Shown in pieces: positions 1 through 5,467 of a DNA stretch of 5,537 nt. Made by a program: the position numbers and the translations under genes. The notes beneath the pieces were generated by a model. The model was not told the origin of the DNA, made no database searches, and worked only from the letters and a program-made list of their open reading frames with translations. The DNA comes from Comamonadaceae bacterium (GTDB taxonomy: Bacteria; Pseudomonadota; Gammaproteobacteria; Burkholderiales; Burkholderiaceae_C): the NCBI GenBank assembly GCA_947457975.1, contig CANGYC010000171.1:1-5537 (forward strand). The letters are read 5' to 3'. Each line of letters begins with the position of its first letter. Position 1 is the stretch's first letter.

Positions 1-365
1 AAAGGTCGATGCAAGTGCATCCGGGTGAACTCACCACGGTCATGTACGAGTTCCAGAACGTGCAAGACCGCACCATGGCAGCTCAGGCCATTCCGAGTTA
101 CGCCCCCAGGCAGTCGGCCTCGCACTTCAACAAACTCGAGTGCTTCTGCTTCAACCAGTACACCCTGGCGCCGGGCGAGAAAAAGCAGTGGCCCGTGGCC
201 TTTGTGATCGATTCCAAGCTGCCCAAGGACGTAACCACCATCACGCTGTCCTACACCTTCTTTGAGGTGGGTGGCAAAGTGCCGTCTGCACCGGCGGGCA
301 CCGTCAGCATGTCCGCGCCTGTTTTGCAGCCGCAACTGGCCCTGGTCACCGGAGCGGGTACATGA
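1..365 (+). CDS. ctaG: Cytochrome c oxidase assembly protein CtaG (Cox11), C-terminal part
   Basis: This is the C-terminal 120 residues of Cox11/CtaG; the N-terminal membrane anchor lies left of the window, and the first complete codon is at position 3. The protein is a periplasm-facing copper chaperone that delivers copper to the CuB site of oxidase subunit I (family knowledge). The fragment shows the immunoglobulin-like Cox11 domain: a VHPGEL strand, AIPSYAPRQ, the copper-binding CFCF motif (cysteine codons 141-143 and 147-149) within KLECFCFNQYTLAPGEKK, and the closing LSYTFFEVGG block. The ATG at position 9 is internal to the domain and is not the true start. The stop codon overlaps the next ATG by 4 bases (ATGA), which suggests translational coupling. 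Identification is secure; only the missing N-terminus is unknown. Confidence 0.96.
   Translation, partial: RSMQVHPGELTTVMYEFQNVQDRTMAAQAIPSYAPRQSASHFNKLECFCFNQYTLAPGEKKQWPVAFVIDSKLPKDVTTITLSYTFFEVGGKVPSAPAGTVSMSAPVLQPQLALVTGAGT
351..354 (+). promoter_or_regulatory. Ribosome binding site of the DUF2970 gene
   Basis: GGAG lies inside the end of ctaG, 7 bases before the ATG at 362. It is a good Shine-Dalgarno match at ideal spacing and supports this start over the in-frame ATG at 371. Confidence 0.65.
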
Positions 366-574
366 GTGTGATGCTGGACCGCGCTCCCAAGCCTTCAGTG
401 TGGCGCACCATCAAGGCAGTGGCTTGGTCTTTCGTGGGCCTGCGTGGGCGTCAAGGCTATGAGCAGGACATCAGAAGCATCAATCCCTTGCACCTGGTGC
501 TGGTGGGTTTGATAGGGGTCTTTGTTTTCGTGGGCGGCTTGATCATCCTCGTGAACTGGATCGTCACCACATAA
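362..574 (+). CDS. Small membrane protein of the DUF2970 family
   Basis: This is a 70-residue protein with a basic, amphipathic N-terminal half (WRTIKAVAWSFVGLRGRQGY, residues 14-33) and a single strongly hydrophobic helix at about residues 43-68. That layout and the GLRG..GYEQD wording match DUF2970, small proteins usually found beside ctaG and coxC in betaproteobacterial oxidase clusters. No enzymatic motif or metal-binding cysteine or histidine pattern is visible. It overlaps ctaG by 4 bases and is followed by coxC after 74 bases, so it is very probably co-transcribed with both. A role in oxidase assembly or stability is inferred from location only; the function of the family is not known to me. 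The start at 362 is supported by GGAG at 351-354. Confidence 0.88.
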   Translation: MSVMLDRAPKPSVWRTIKAVAWSFVGLRGRQGYEQDIRSINPLHLVLVGLIGVFVFVGGLIILVNWIVTT

Positions 575-577
575 ACC

Positions 578-584
578 GGAGGAG
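578..584 (+). promoter_or_regulatory. Strong Shine-Dalgarno sequence without an evident partner gene
   Basis: GGAGGAG begins 3 bases after the DUF2970 stop codon. It is the best anti-16S match I noticed in the window, yet it lies 64 bases before the coxC ATG. The nearest candidate start is GTG at 587, which is too close (2 bases) and would give only 14 residues, ending at the TGA at 629-631. It could be a ribosome standby site, a leader-peptide site, or a relic of a lost start. Confidence 0.4.
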
Positions 585-636
585 CTGTGCGCCACGGGGT
601 GCGCGGCACGAGATTTTTCGCAGAGATTTGAGAACC

Positions 637-642
637 AGAGGA
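637..642 (+). promoter_or_regulatory. Ribosome binding site of coxC
   Basis: AGAGGA lies 6 bases before the ATG at 649. It fixes the coxC start there rather than at the in-frame TTG at 628, which would precede this site. Confidence 0.75.
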
Positions 643-648
643 AAAAGT

Positions 649-1530
649 ATGTCGTCAGTCACACATGGGTCCACACCCTACTACTACGTGCCCAGCGAAT
701 CGCGCCATCCCTTCATGGCGGCGGTTGGCCTTTTCTTCGTGATCCTGGGCGCAGGGCAGTGGATCAACGGAGCCGGTTGGGGTGCTTACTCGCTGGCTTT
801 CGGCCTGCTGTGGTGGCTCACCGTTCTGTACCAGTGGTTCAAGGATGCAGTGTCCGAGAGCGAAGGTGGCCTCTACAGCGACCGCATCGACATGTCCTAC
901 CGCTGGAGCATGAGCTGGTTCATCTTCTCCGAAGTGATGTTCTTTGGCGCCTTTTTCACCGCCTTGTGGTGGGCCCGGTCTCACTCTGTGCCGGCTCTGG
1001 GCAGCCTGGAGAATTCGCTGCTCTGGCCTGATTTCCGAGCCGTCTGGCCCACCGTTGAGGCCGGTATGACCGCCTCGCCTGCCGGCATCGTGGAGCCCTT
1101 CTCGACGGTGGGTCCTTTCTGGCTGCCCACCATCAACACGGCCCTGCTGCTGACCTCCGGCGTCACCCTCACCATCGCCCACCATGCCCTGCGCGAAGGC
1201 CACCGTGCCAAGACCATCCAGTACATGTGGCTCACCGTTTTGCTGGGTGTGATCTTCCTGGGTGTGCAGGGCTATGAGTACTTCCACCTCTACAGCGACC
1301 TGAACCTCAAGCTCAACTCCGGCATCTACGGCTCCACCTTCTACATGCTGACCGGGTTCCACGGTTTCCACGTCTTCGTGGGCATGCTGATGCTGCTGTT
1401 CATCACCCTGCGTCTGCAAAAAGGCCATTTCACTGCGGAACGTCACTTCGGCTTCGAGGGCGCCGCCTGGTATTGGCACTTTGTCGACGTGGTCTGGCTG
1501 GGCTTGTACATCCTGGTGTACTGGCTTTAA
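649..1530 (+). CDS. coxC: Cytochrome c oxidase subunit III
   Basis: This is a 293-residue subunit III of the aa3-type oxidase, an inner-membrane core subunit that supports proton uptake and stability of subunit I but carries no metal. Seven hydrophobic helices are visible at about residues 22-38, 44-64, 87-109, 157-178, 193-210, 229-255 and 272-292. Family signatures are SRHPFMAAVG near the start, FSEVMFFGAFF with the conserved membrane glutamate E95, NTALLLTSGVTLTIAHHAL, LTGFHGFHVFVG (235-245) and the C-terminal WHFVDVVWLGLYILVYWL. The loop between helices 3 and 4 (about 110-156) is longer than in the roughly 260-residue mitochondrial protein. I recall the same from other betaproteobacterial CoxC proteins. 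The start at 649 follows AGAGGA; a TTG at 628 would add seven residues and is less likely. The gene closes the left transcription unit, with hairpins at 1537-1590 directly after it. Confidence 0.98.
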   Translation: MSSVTHGSTPYYYVPSESRHPFMAAVGLFFVILGAGQWINGAGWGAYSLAFGLLWWLTVLYQWFKDAVSESEGGLYSDRIDMSYRWSMSWFIFSEVMFFGAFFTALWWARSHSVPALGSLENSLLWPDFRAVWPTVEAGMTASPAGIVEPFSTVGPFWLPTINTALLLTSGVTLTIAHHALREGHRAKTIQYMWLTVLLGVIFLGVQGYEYFHLYSDLNLKLNSGIYGSTFYMLTGFHGFHVFVGMLMLLFITLRLQKGHFTAERHFGFEGAAWYWHFVDVVWLGLYILVYWL

Positions 1531-1536
1531 GCCGGT

Positions 1537-1552
1537 CAGGGCCGAGGCCCTG
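1537..1552 (+). repeat. GC-rich inverted repeat (hairpin) after coxC
   Basis: CAGGGCC at 1537-1543 pairs with GGCCCTG at 1546-1552 around GA; realistically a 6-pair stem with a CGAG tetraloop. It begins 6 bases after the coxC stop and has no T tract. It therefore looks like a 3'-end stabilising or auxiliary hairpin rather than an independent terminator. Confidence 0.55.
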
Positions 1553-1565
1553 CGCGCGTTCAAGC

Positions 1566-1591
1566 AAAAAGGCCGCAACGCGGCCTTTTTT
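1566..1591 (+). terminator. Bidirectional rho-independent terminator between coxC and the DUF2909 gene
   Basis: AAAAAGGCCGC (1566-1576) pairs perfectly with GCGGCCTTTTT (1580-1590) around an AAC loop, giving an 11-pair stem, with a further T at 1591. The A tract on the left and T tract on the right mean it should work on both strands. It lies 35 bases after the coxC stop and 36 bases after the end of the reverse-strand gene, so it probably ends both converging transcripts. Confidence 0.9.
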
Positions 1592-1626
1592 GTTCATGCG
1601 TTCAAGCGCAGTGCGACAGACTGTGG

Positions 1627-1845
1627 TTAGCCCGCAGGCAGGCCTTTGGGCTGGATGTAGCCCAGCTTGTAGGCCACCAGGACGCAGATAAACAGCAGGA
1701 TGGAAAAGCCCACCCGGAACGCCAGCGCACGAGCCATGTGGCTGGTCTTGGCCTTGCCCTTGGTGCCATCTTTCATCATGAAGTAAAGGGCGCTGGCCAG
1801 GGCCCCGAGAATGGCGATGAAAGCCGCTGCGATCAAATAAGTCAT
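1627..1845 (-). CDS. Twin transmembrane protein of the DUF2909 family
   Basis: This is a 72-residue protein on the minus strand with two hydrophobic helices (about residues 3-23 and 46-66). They are joined by a basic loop containing MKDGTKGKAKTSHMARALAFRVG and followed by a short polar tail. The two-helix pattern with the MxDG loop, RALAxRVG and a terminal LGYIQPKG fits DUF2909. As I recall, this family sits reversed between coxC and the SURF1 gene in many beta- and gammaproteobacterial oxidase clusters. Its biochemical function is unknown to me; a link to the oxidase is inferred from its location. The ATG at 1845 is chosen because the protein then begins directly with helix 1. A TTG at 1860 would add five residues (MIIRR). 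Neither start has a visible Shine-Dalgarno sequence. A GATAAT box 7 bases before the ATG hints at a leaderless or very short-leader transcript. Confidence 0.85.
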   Translation of the reverse strand: MTYLIAAAFIAILGALASALYFMMKDGTKGKAKTSHMARALAFRVGFSILLFICVLVAYKLGYIQPKGLPAG

Positions 1846-1863
1846 ACGCCGAATTATCAACCC
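1834..1863. promoter_or_regulatory. AT-rich divergent control region between the DUF2909 gene and SURF1
   Basis: The two start codons face away from each other with only 18 bases between them (1846-1863). The segment is AT-rich against a GC-rich background. On the minus strand GATAAT (1858-1853) resembles a -10 box, 5 of 6 to TATAAT, ending 7 bases before the DUF2909 ATG; no convincing -35 box is seen at 16-18 bases. On the plus strand only weak -10-like words occur. Any promoter for either gene must extend into the coding sequence of the other. No SD motif is seen before either start. Confidence 0.35.
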
Positions 1864-2646
1864 ATGACTGCGCCAACACCTTCAACTTCACCGGCGCCAG
1901 CCCGCTGGCGCAGCGCGCGCTTTTGGGTGCTCACCGTGGCTGCCTGGAGCATGATCGCGCTGACTGCCTCGCTGGGCCGCTGGCAGATGAACCGTGCCGA
2001 GTACAAGCAGCACTTGGCCGAATCCATGGCCGCGCGGGCCCAGGAGCCGCCCCTGGACCACCGCGCCTTGCTCAAGAGTAATGTGCTCGCTGCGGATGTA
2101 CATCGCCGCGTCAGCTTGCGGGGGCGCTGGCTGGCCGAGCACACGGTCTACCTGGACAACCGTCCCATGCAGAAGCGGCCCGGCTTCTGGGTCTACACGC
2201 CGCTTGAGCTGGAAGGCTCTGCGAAGGTGTTGCTGGTGCAGCGCGGCTGGATTCCCCGCGATTTCGCCGACCGCGCGCGGCTGGCCCCGGTGCAGACACC
2301 GCAGGGCCTGGTCGAGGTGGCCGGGCGCTTGGCCCTGTCGCCGGGCAAGCTATACGAGTTCAAGGGCGAGGAGGGCGGCCCAATCCGGCAAAATCTCGAT
2401 ATCGCGTCGTATCGCATCGCGACCGGTCTGGACCTGTTGGATGCGCTGGCGGTCCAGACCGGGCCGGCGAGCGAAGGTCTGCAGCGCCAGTGGGATGCGC
2501 CCGACAGTGGGGTCGACAAGCACCATGGCTACGCCTTCCAGTGGTTTGGCTTGTGCGCCTTGCTGGTCGGTCTGTACGTCTGGTTCCAGGCGCTGTCACC
2601 GGCCCTCAAGAGAAGAAAGCAAGTCCGGCCTCCGGCCGCTGAGTGA
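1864..2646 (+). CDS. SURF1 family cytochrome oxidase assembly protein
   Basis: This is a 260-residue SURF1/Shy1 homologue, an inner-membrane assembly factor that helps insert heme a into oxidase subunit I (family knowledge). The typical layout is visible: an N-terminal membrane helix at about residues 18-37, then the signature LGRWQMNRAEYK (38-48). The central periplasmic domain carries RRVSLRGRW, YLDNRPM, RPGFWVYTPLEL and VLLVQRGWIPRDF (123-134). The C-terminal block HHGYAFQWFGL (220-230) leads into the second helix (about 225-247), and the tail is basic. The reading frame stays open to the left, but that part overlaps the reverse-strand gene and has no family similarity, so the ATG at 1864 is taken. 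It lacks a clear ribosome binding site. It begins the right-hand assembly operon; the next gene starts 2 bases after its stop (or overlaps it by 4 if GTG at 2643 is used). Confidence 0.95.
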   Translation: MTAPTPSTSPAPARWRSARFWVLTVAAWSMIALTASLGRWQMNRAEYKQHLAESMAARAQEPPLDHRALLKSNVLAADVHRRVSLRGRWLAEHTVYLDNRPMQKRPGFWVYTPLELEGSAKVLLVQRGWIPRDFADRARLAPVQTPQGLVEVAGRLALSPGKLYEFKGEEGGPIRQNLDIASYRIATGLDLLDALAVQTGPASEGLQRQWDAPDSGVDKHHGYAFQWFGLCALLVGLYVWFQALSPALKRRKQVRPPAAE

Positions 2647-2648
2647 AC

Positions 2649-3341
2649 ATGTCCCAAGTCCCTGCCTCGCCCTCTTCTTCGGACCAGCCGCTGGGCCTGA
2701 CCGTCCACGACCTGCCCACCCCCGAGCAGGCAGCACAGCCGCCCACGCGCATGGGGCGCTGGAAGATGCTGTTCATCTTGCTGGTGTGCGCCTCGCCGGT
2801 GATCGCTTCTTACCTGACCTATTACGTCATCCGTCCCGAGGGCCGGCGCAATTTCGGCGAGCTGATCAATCCGCAGCGCCCACTGCCCGACCTGCAGGCC
2901 CGTGCACTGGACGGCCAGCCCGTGGCGCTGCGCAGCCTCAAGGACCAGTGGCTGCTGGTGTCGGTGGGCGGTGGGGACTGTGCTGCCGCTTGTCAGCAGA
3001 ATCTGTACTTCCAGCGCCAGCTGCGTGAGTCCCTGGGCCGGGAAAAGGACCGGCTGGACCGCGTGTGGCTGATCAGCGATGACGCGCCTGTGGCCGACGC
3101 GTTGCAGCCGGCCCTGGACGGGGCGACTGTTCTGCGTGTGCCAGCCGAACAACTGGCCGCCTGGCTGGTGCCGACGGCTGGCCAAGCGCTGCAGGCGCAC
3201 CTCTTTGTGGTCGATCCCCTGGGCAACCTGATGATGCGCTTTCCACCCGGACTGGACCTGGCCACGGCGGCCAAGGCCAAGAAAGACCTGGAGCGCCTGC
3301 TGCGTGCCTCCAACAGCTGGGACCAGCCCGGTCGCCCCTGA
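2649..3341 (+). CDS. SCO-like membrane-anchored protein of the oxidase cluster (thioredoxin-fold candidate)
   Basis: This is a 230-residue protein with a polar, proline-rich N-terminal tail (1-36), one membrane helix (about 39-60) and a soluble domain that should face the periplasm. The domain resembles SCO/thioredoxin-like proteins: PLPDLQARALDGQPVALRSLKDQWLLVSV, then a C111-AAA-C115 pair in GGGDCAAACQQNLY, then HLFVVDPLGNLMMRFP (184-199). CxxxC is the copper-ligand spacing of SCO1, but the prolines of the usual CPxxCP are absent. H184 sits next to the strand, about three residues closer than the third copper ligand in SCO1. Similar unnamed proteins lie between SURF1 and ctaA in Burkholderiales clusters. 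A copper or thiol role in oxidase assembly is inferred, not shown. The ATG at 2649 has GAG 5 bases upstream. A GTG at 2643 would overlap the SURF1 stop (GTGA) and add two residues. Confidence 0.85.
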   Translation: MSQVPASPSSSDQPLGLTVHDLPTPEQAAQPPTRMGRWKMLFILLVCASPVIASYLTYYVIRPEGRRNFGELINPQRPLPDLQARALDGQPVALRSLKDQWLLVSVGGGDCAAACQQNLYFQRQLRESLGREKDRLDRVWLISDDAPVADALQPALDGATVLRVPAEQLAAWLVPTAGQALQAHLFVVDPLGNLMMRFPPGLDLATAAKAKKDLERLLRASNSWDQPGRP

Positions 3342-3367
3342 GCAGCTGAGCCCACCAGACCTTCGCC

Positions 3368-4543
3368 ATGCCTGAACAAGCGCTCTACGACTTTGGTCCC
3401 ACCGGCCGCATGATGCTCATGGGTGTGCTGCTGGCCCTGGGCCCCCTGGCCTGGGTCTGGCTGCGGCGCCGCGACGCCGCGCCCGCCCAGCGCCTGCGCC
3501 TCTTGACCCTGCTCACCCTGTTCCTCACCTTCGACCTCGTGCTCTTCGGCGCCTTCACGCGCCTGACCGACTCGGGCCTGGGTTGCCCCGACTGGCCTGG
3601 TTGCTACGGCAGCGCCAGTCCGGTGGGCGCACGCCAGGCCATCAGCCAGGCCCAGGAAGCCATGCCCACCGGGCCGGTCACGCACACCAAGGCCTGGATC
3701 GAGATGATCCACCGCTACCTGGCCACCGGCGTGGGCGTGCTCATCCTCACTTTGGCCGTGGCCAGCTGGGCCGCCTGGCGGCAGGCGCAGCGCAGCCCCC
3801 AGGGAGGGCGCCCCGCCGTCTCGCCCTGGTGGCCCAGCTTCACGCTGGTGTGGGTCTGCCTGCAAGGGGCCTTCGGTGCGCTCACCGTCACCATGAAGCT
3901 GTTCCCGCTCATTGTCACCTTGCATCTGCTCGGCGGCATGGGCCTCTTGGCCTTGCTGCGTGTGCAGTCCACCCGCTATGCGCTGGCCGGCGGTGAACTC
4001 GCCCCGGTGCAACTCTCCCCTGCGGTGCGCGGCTTCCTGCTGGCGTCGTTTGTGCTGCTGTGGCTGCAGATCGCCCTGGGCGGCTGGGTCAGCACCAACT
4101 ATGCGGTGCTCGCCTGCACCGATTTCCCGGCGTGCCAGGGCTCCTTCTGGCCCGCCATGGACTTTCAGCCCGCCTTCACGCTCTGGCGCGAACTGGGCCA
4201 GGGCCGGGGGGGCGAGAACATCAGCTTCCAGGCGCTCACTGCCATTCACTACGTGCACCGCCTAGCGGCCTACGCCGTCATCGCGGCCCTGCTGCTGCTG
4301 GCCTGGCTGCTGCGTGGTCCGTCCACGCGCGCCCTTTGCCTCTGGCTCTTGGCCCTGGTGGCCTGGCAGTTCGCCAGTGGCCTGAGCAACGTGGTGCTGG
4401 GCTGGCCCCTGGTGGCCGCCGTGGCCCACACCGCAGGTGCTGCTGGTCTGGTGATCCTGCTCACGGGGGCGATCGCCTCCACCGGCTCGGCCGAGCCGGC
4501 ACGCGCCCCCAACTCTTTGAACGCTTCCCGACTGTCCGCATGA
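3368..4543 (+). CDS. ctaA: Heme A synthase CtaA (COX15/CtaA family)
   Basis: This is a 391-residue multi-helix membrane enzyme that oxidises the C8 methyl of heme O to a formyl group, giving heme A for the aa3 oxidase. Both halves of the internally duplicated family are visible. The first has [20 protein letters not shown] (60-79), EMIHRYLA with H115, and TLHLLGGM with H186. The second has [20 protein letters not shown] (237-256), [10 protein letters not shown] with H297, and VAAVAHTAG with H354. H115, H186, H297 and H354 are the four expected heme ligands. Two cysteine pairs (C73/C79 and C250/C256) sit in equivalent outer loops. An extra hydrophobic segment at about 14-33 precedes the usual eight helices. 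It follows the SCO-like gene after 26 bases without a strong ribosome binding site, and its stop overlaps the ctaB start (ATGA). Confidence 0.97.
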   Translation: MPEQALYDFGPTGRMMLMGVLLALGPLAWVWLRRRDAAPAQRLRLLTLLTLFLTFDLVLFGAFTRLTDSGLGCPDWPGCYGSASPVGARQAISQAQEAMPTGPVTHTKAWIEMIHRYLATGVGVLILTLAVASWAAWRQAQRSPQGGRPAVSPWWPSFTLVWVCLQGAFGALTVTMKLFPLIVTLHLLGGMGLLALLRVQSTRYALAGGELAPVQLSPAVRGFLLASFVLLWLQIALGGWVSTNYAVLACTDFPACQGSFWPAMDFQPAFTLWRELGQGRGGENISFQALTAIHYVHRLAAYAVIAALLLLAWLLRGPSTRALCLWLLALVAWQFASGLSNVVLGWPLVAAVAHTAGAAGLVILLTGAIASTGSAEPARAPNSLNASRLSA

Positions 4544-5460
4544 CCACGCCCAAATCTGCCACCCTGGCGGCCGCGCCCCTGAGCTCGCGCTGGTCTCAGT
4601 TCTACGCGCTGACCAAACCGCGCGTGGTGCAGCTCATCGTCTTCTGCGCCCTCATCGGCATGGTGCTGGCCGTGCCCGGGGCGCCCAGCCTGGCCGACCT
4701 TCGCCTGGCGGCACTGGCCTGCGCAGGCATCTGGCTGGTGGCCGGTGCGGCTGCGGCTTTCAACTGCATCGTGGAGCAGCACATCGATGCGCGCATGCGC
4801 CGCACCGCCTGGCGGCCCACGGCCAAGGGCGAACTGAGCAATACCCAGACTCTGGCCTTTTCGGCGCTGCTGTGCGGCATGGGCTCCTTCATCCTCTACG
4901 TCTGGGTCAACCCGCTGACCATGTGGCTGACCTTTGCCACCTTCGTCGGCTATGCGGTGGTCTACACCGTGGTGCTTAAGCCCATGACGCCGCAGAACAT
5001 CGTCATCGGCGGCGCCTCCGGCGCGATGCCGCCGGTGCTGGGCTGGGCCGCGGTCACCGGCGAGGTCACGCCACAGGCGCTGACCCTGTTTCTGATCATC
5101 TTTGCCTGGACACCGCCGCACTTCTGGGCGCTGGCGCTGTACCGCAAGCATGAATACGCCAAGGCCGGCGTGCCGATGCTGCCGGTGACCCACGGCGACC
5201 ACTTCACCCGCCTGCACGTGCTGCTGTACACGCTGATCCTGATCGCCTGCTCGGCGTTGCCCTTCGTCACCCGGCTTTCCGGACTGCCTTATCTCGCGGC
5301 TGCGATGCTGCTCGGCGCGGTGTTCCTGTATTACGCGGTCAAGATCTACACGGATTACAGCGATGCGCTGGCGCGGCGCACTTTCCGCTACTCGATCCTG
5401 TATCTCACGCTGCTCTTCGCCGCGCTGCTGGTCGACCACTACCTGCAGCTGCTGTTCTGA
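4540..5460 (+). CDS. ctaB: Protoheme IX farnesyltransferase (heme O synthase) CtaB
   Basis: This is a 306-residue UbiA-type prenyltransferase that adds a farnesyl group to protoheme IX to make heme O, the substrate of CtaA. The N-terminal [11 protein letters not shown] (22-32) is the usual entry to helix 1. The first diphosphate/magnesium motif is [15 protein letters not shown] (75-89), with E79 where many homologues have aspartate, and D83 conserved. The second conserved region has [20 protein letters not shown] (150-169) and [19 protein letters not shown] (188-206), ending in [13 protein letters not shown]. About eight or nine hydrophobic helices are expected. Length is normal for the family. 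The ATG overlaps the ctaA stop by 4 bases; the frame is open further left, but that part is a shadow of ctaA. The next gene starts 7 bases after its stop, so ctaA, ctaB and that gene form a tight operon. Confidence 0.97.
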   Translation: MTTPKSATLAAAPLSSRWSQFYALTKPRVVQLIVFCALIGMVLAVPGAPSLADLRLAALACAGIWLVAGAAAAFNCIVEQHIDARMRRTAWRPTAKGELSNTQTLAFSALLCGMGSFILYVWVNPLTMWLTFATFVGYAVVYTVVLKPMTPQNIVIGGASGAMPPVLGWAAVTGEVTPQALTLFLIIFAWTPPHFWALALYRKHEYAKAGVPMLPVTHGDHFTRLHVLLYTLILIACSALPFVTRLSGLPYLAAAMLLGAVFLYYAVKIYTDYSDALARRTFRYSILYLTLLFAALLVDHYLQLLF

Positions 5461-5467
5461 GCCCGGC

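Noticed and set aside
587..609. Possible hairpin in the coxC leader (GTGCGC repeated, GGCAC)
   Set aside because: The pairing is only about four bases with mismatches inside; it is closer to an imperfect direct repeat than a stable stem.
628..648. TTG start giving seven extra residues on CoxC
   Set aside because: It would place the start before the AGAGGA ribosome binding site; the ATG at 649 begins the familiar CoxC N-terminus.
655..1578. 307-codon open frame on the minus strand
   Set aside because: It is antisense to the full coxC gene and runs into the terminator hairpin; no family similarity.
1738..1863. Upstream extension of SURF1 by 42 codons
   Set aside because: It would overlap the reverse-strand DUF2909 gene completely and has no SURF1-like sequence; the ATG at 1864 fits the family start.
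1994..3028. 344-codon plus-strand open frame spanning SURF1 and the SCO-like gene
   Set aside because: It is out of frame with two well-supported genes and encodes R/S/P-rich sequence without motifs.
2993..4258. 421-codon open frame on the minus strand
   Set aside because: It lies antisense to the SCO-like gene and ctaA, both with clear family signatures. Its translation is rich in G, A, Q, R and H with no recognisable domain, as expected for the reverse of a GC-rich coding strand.
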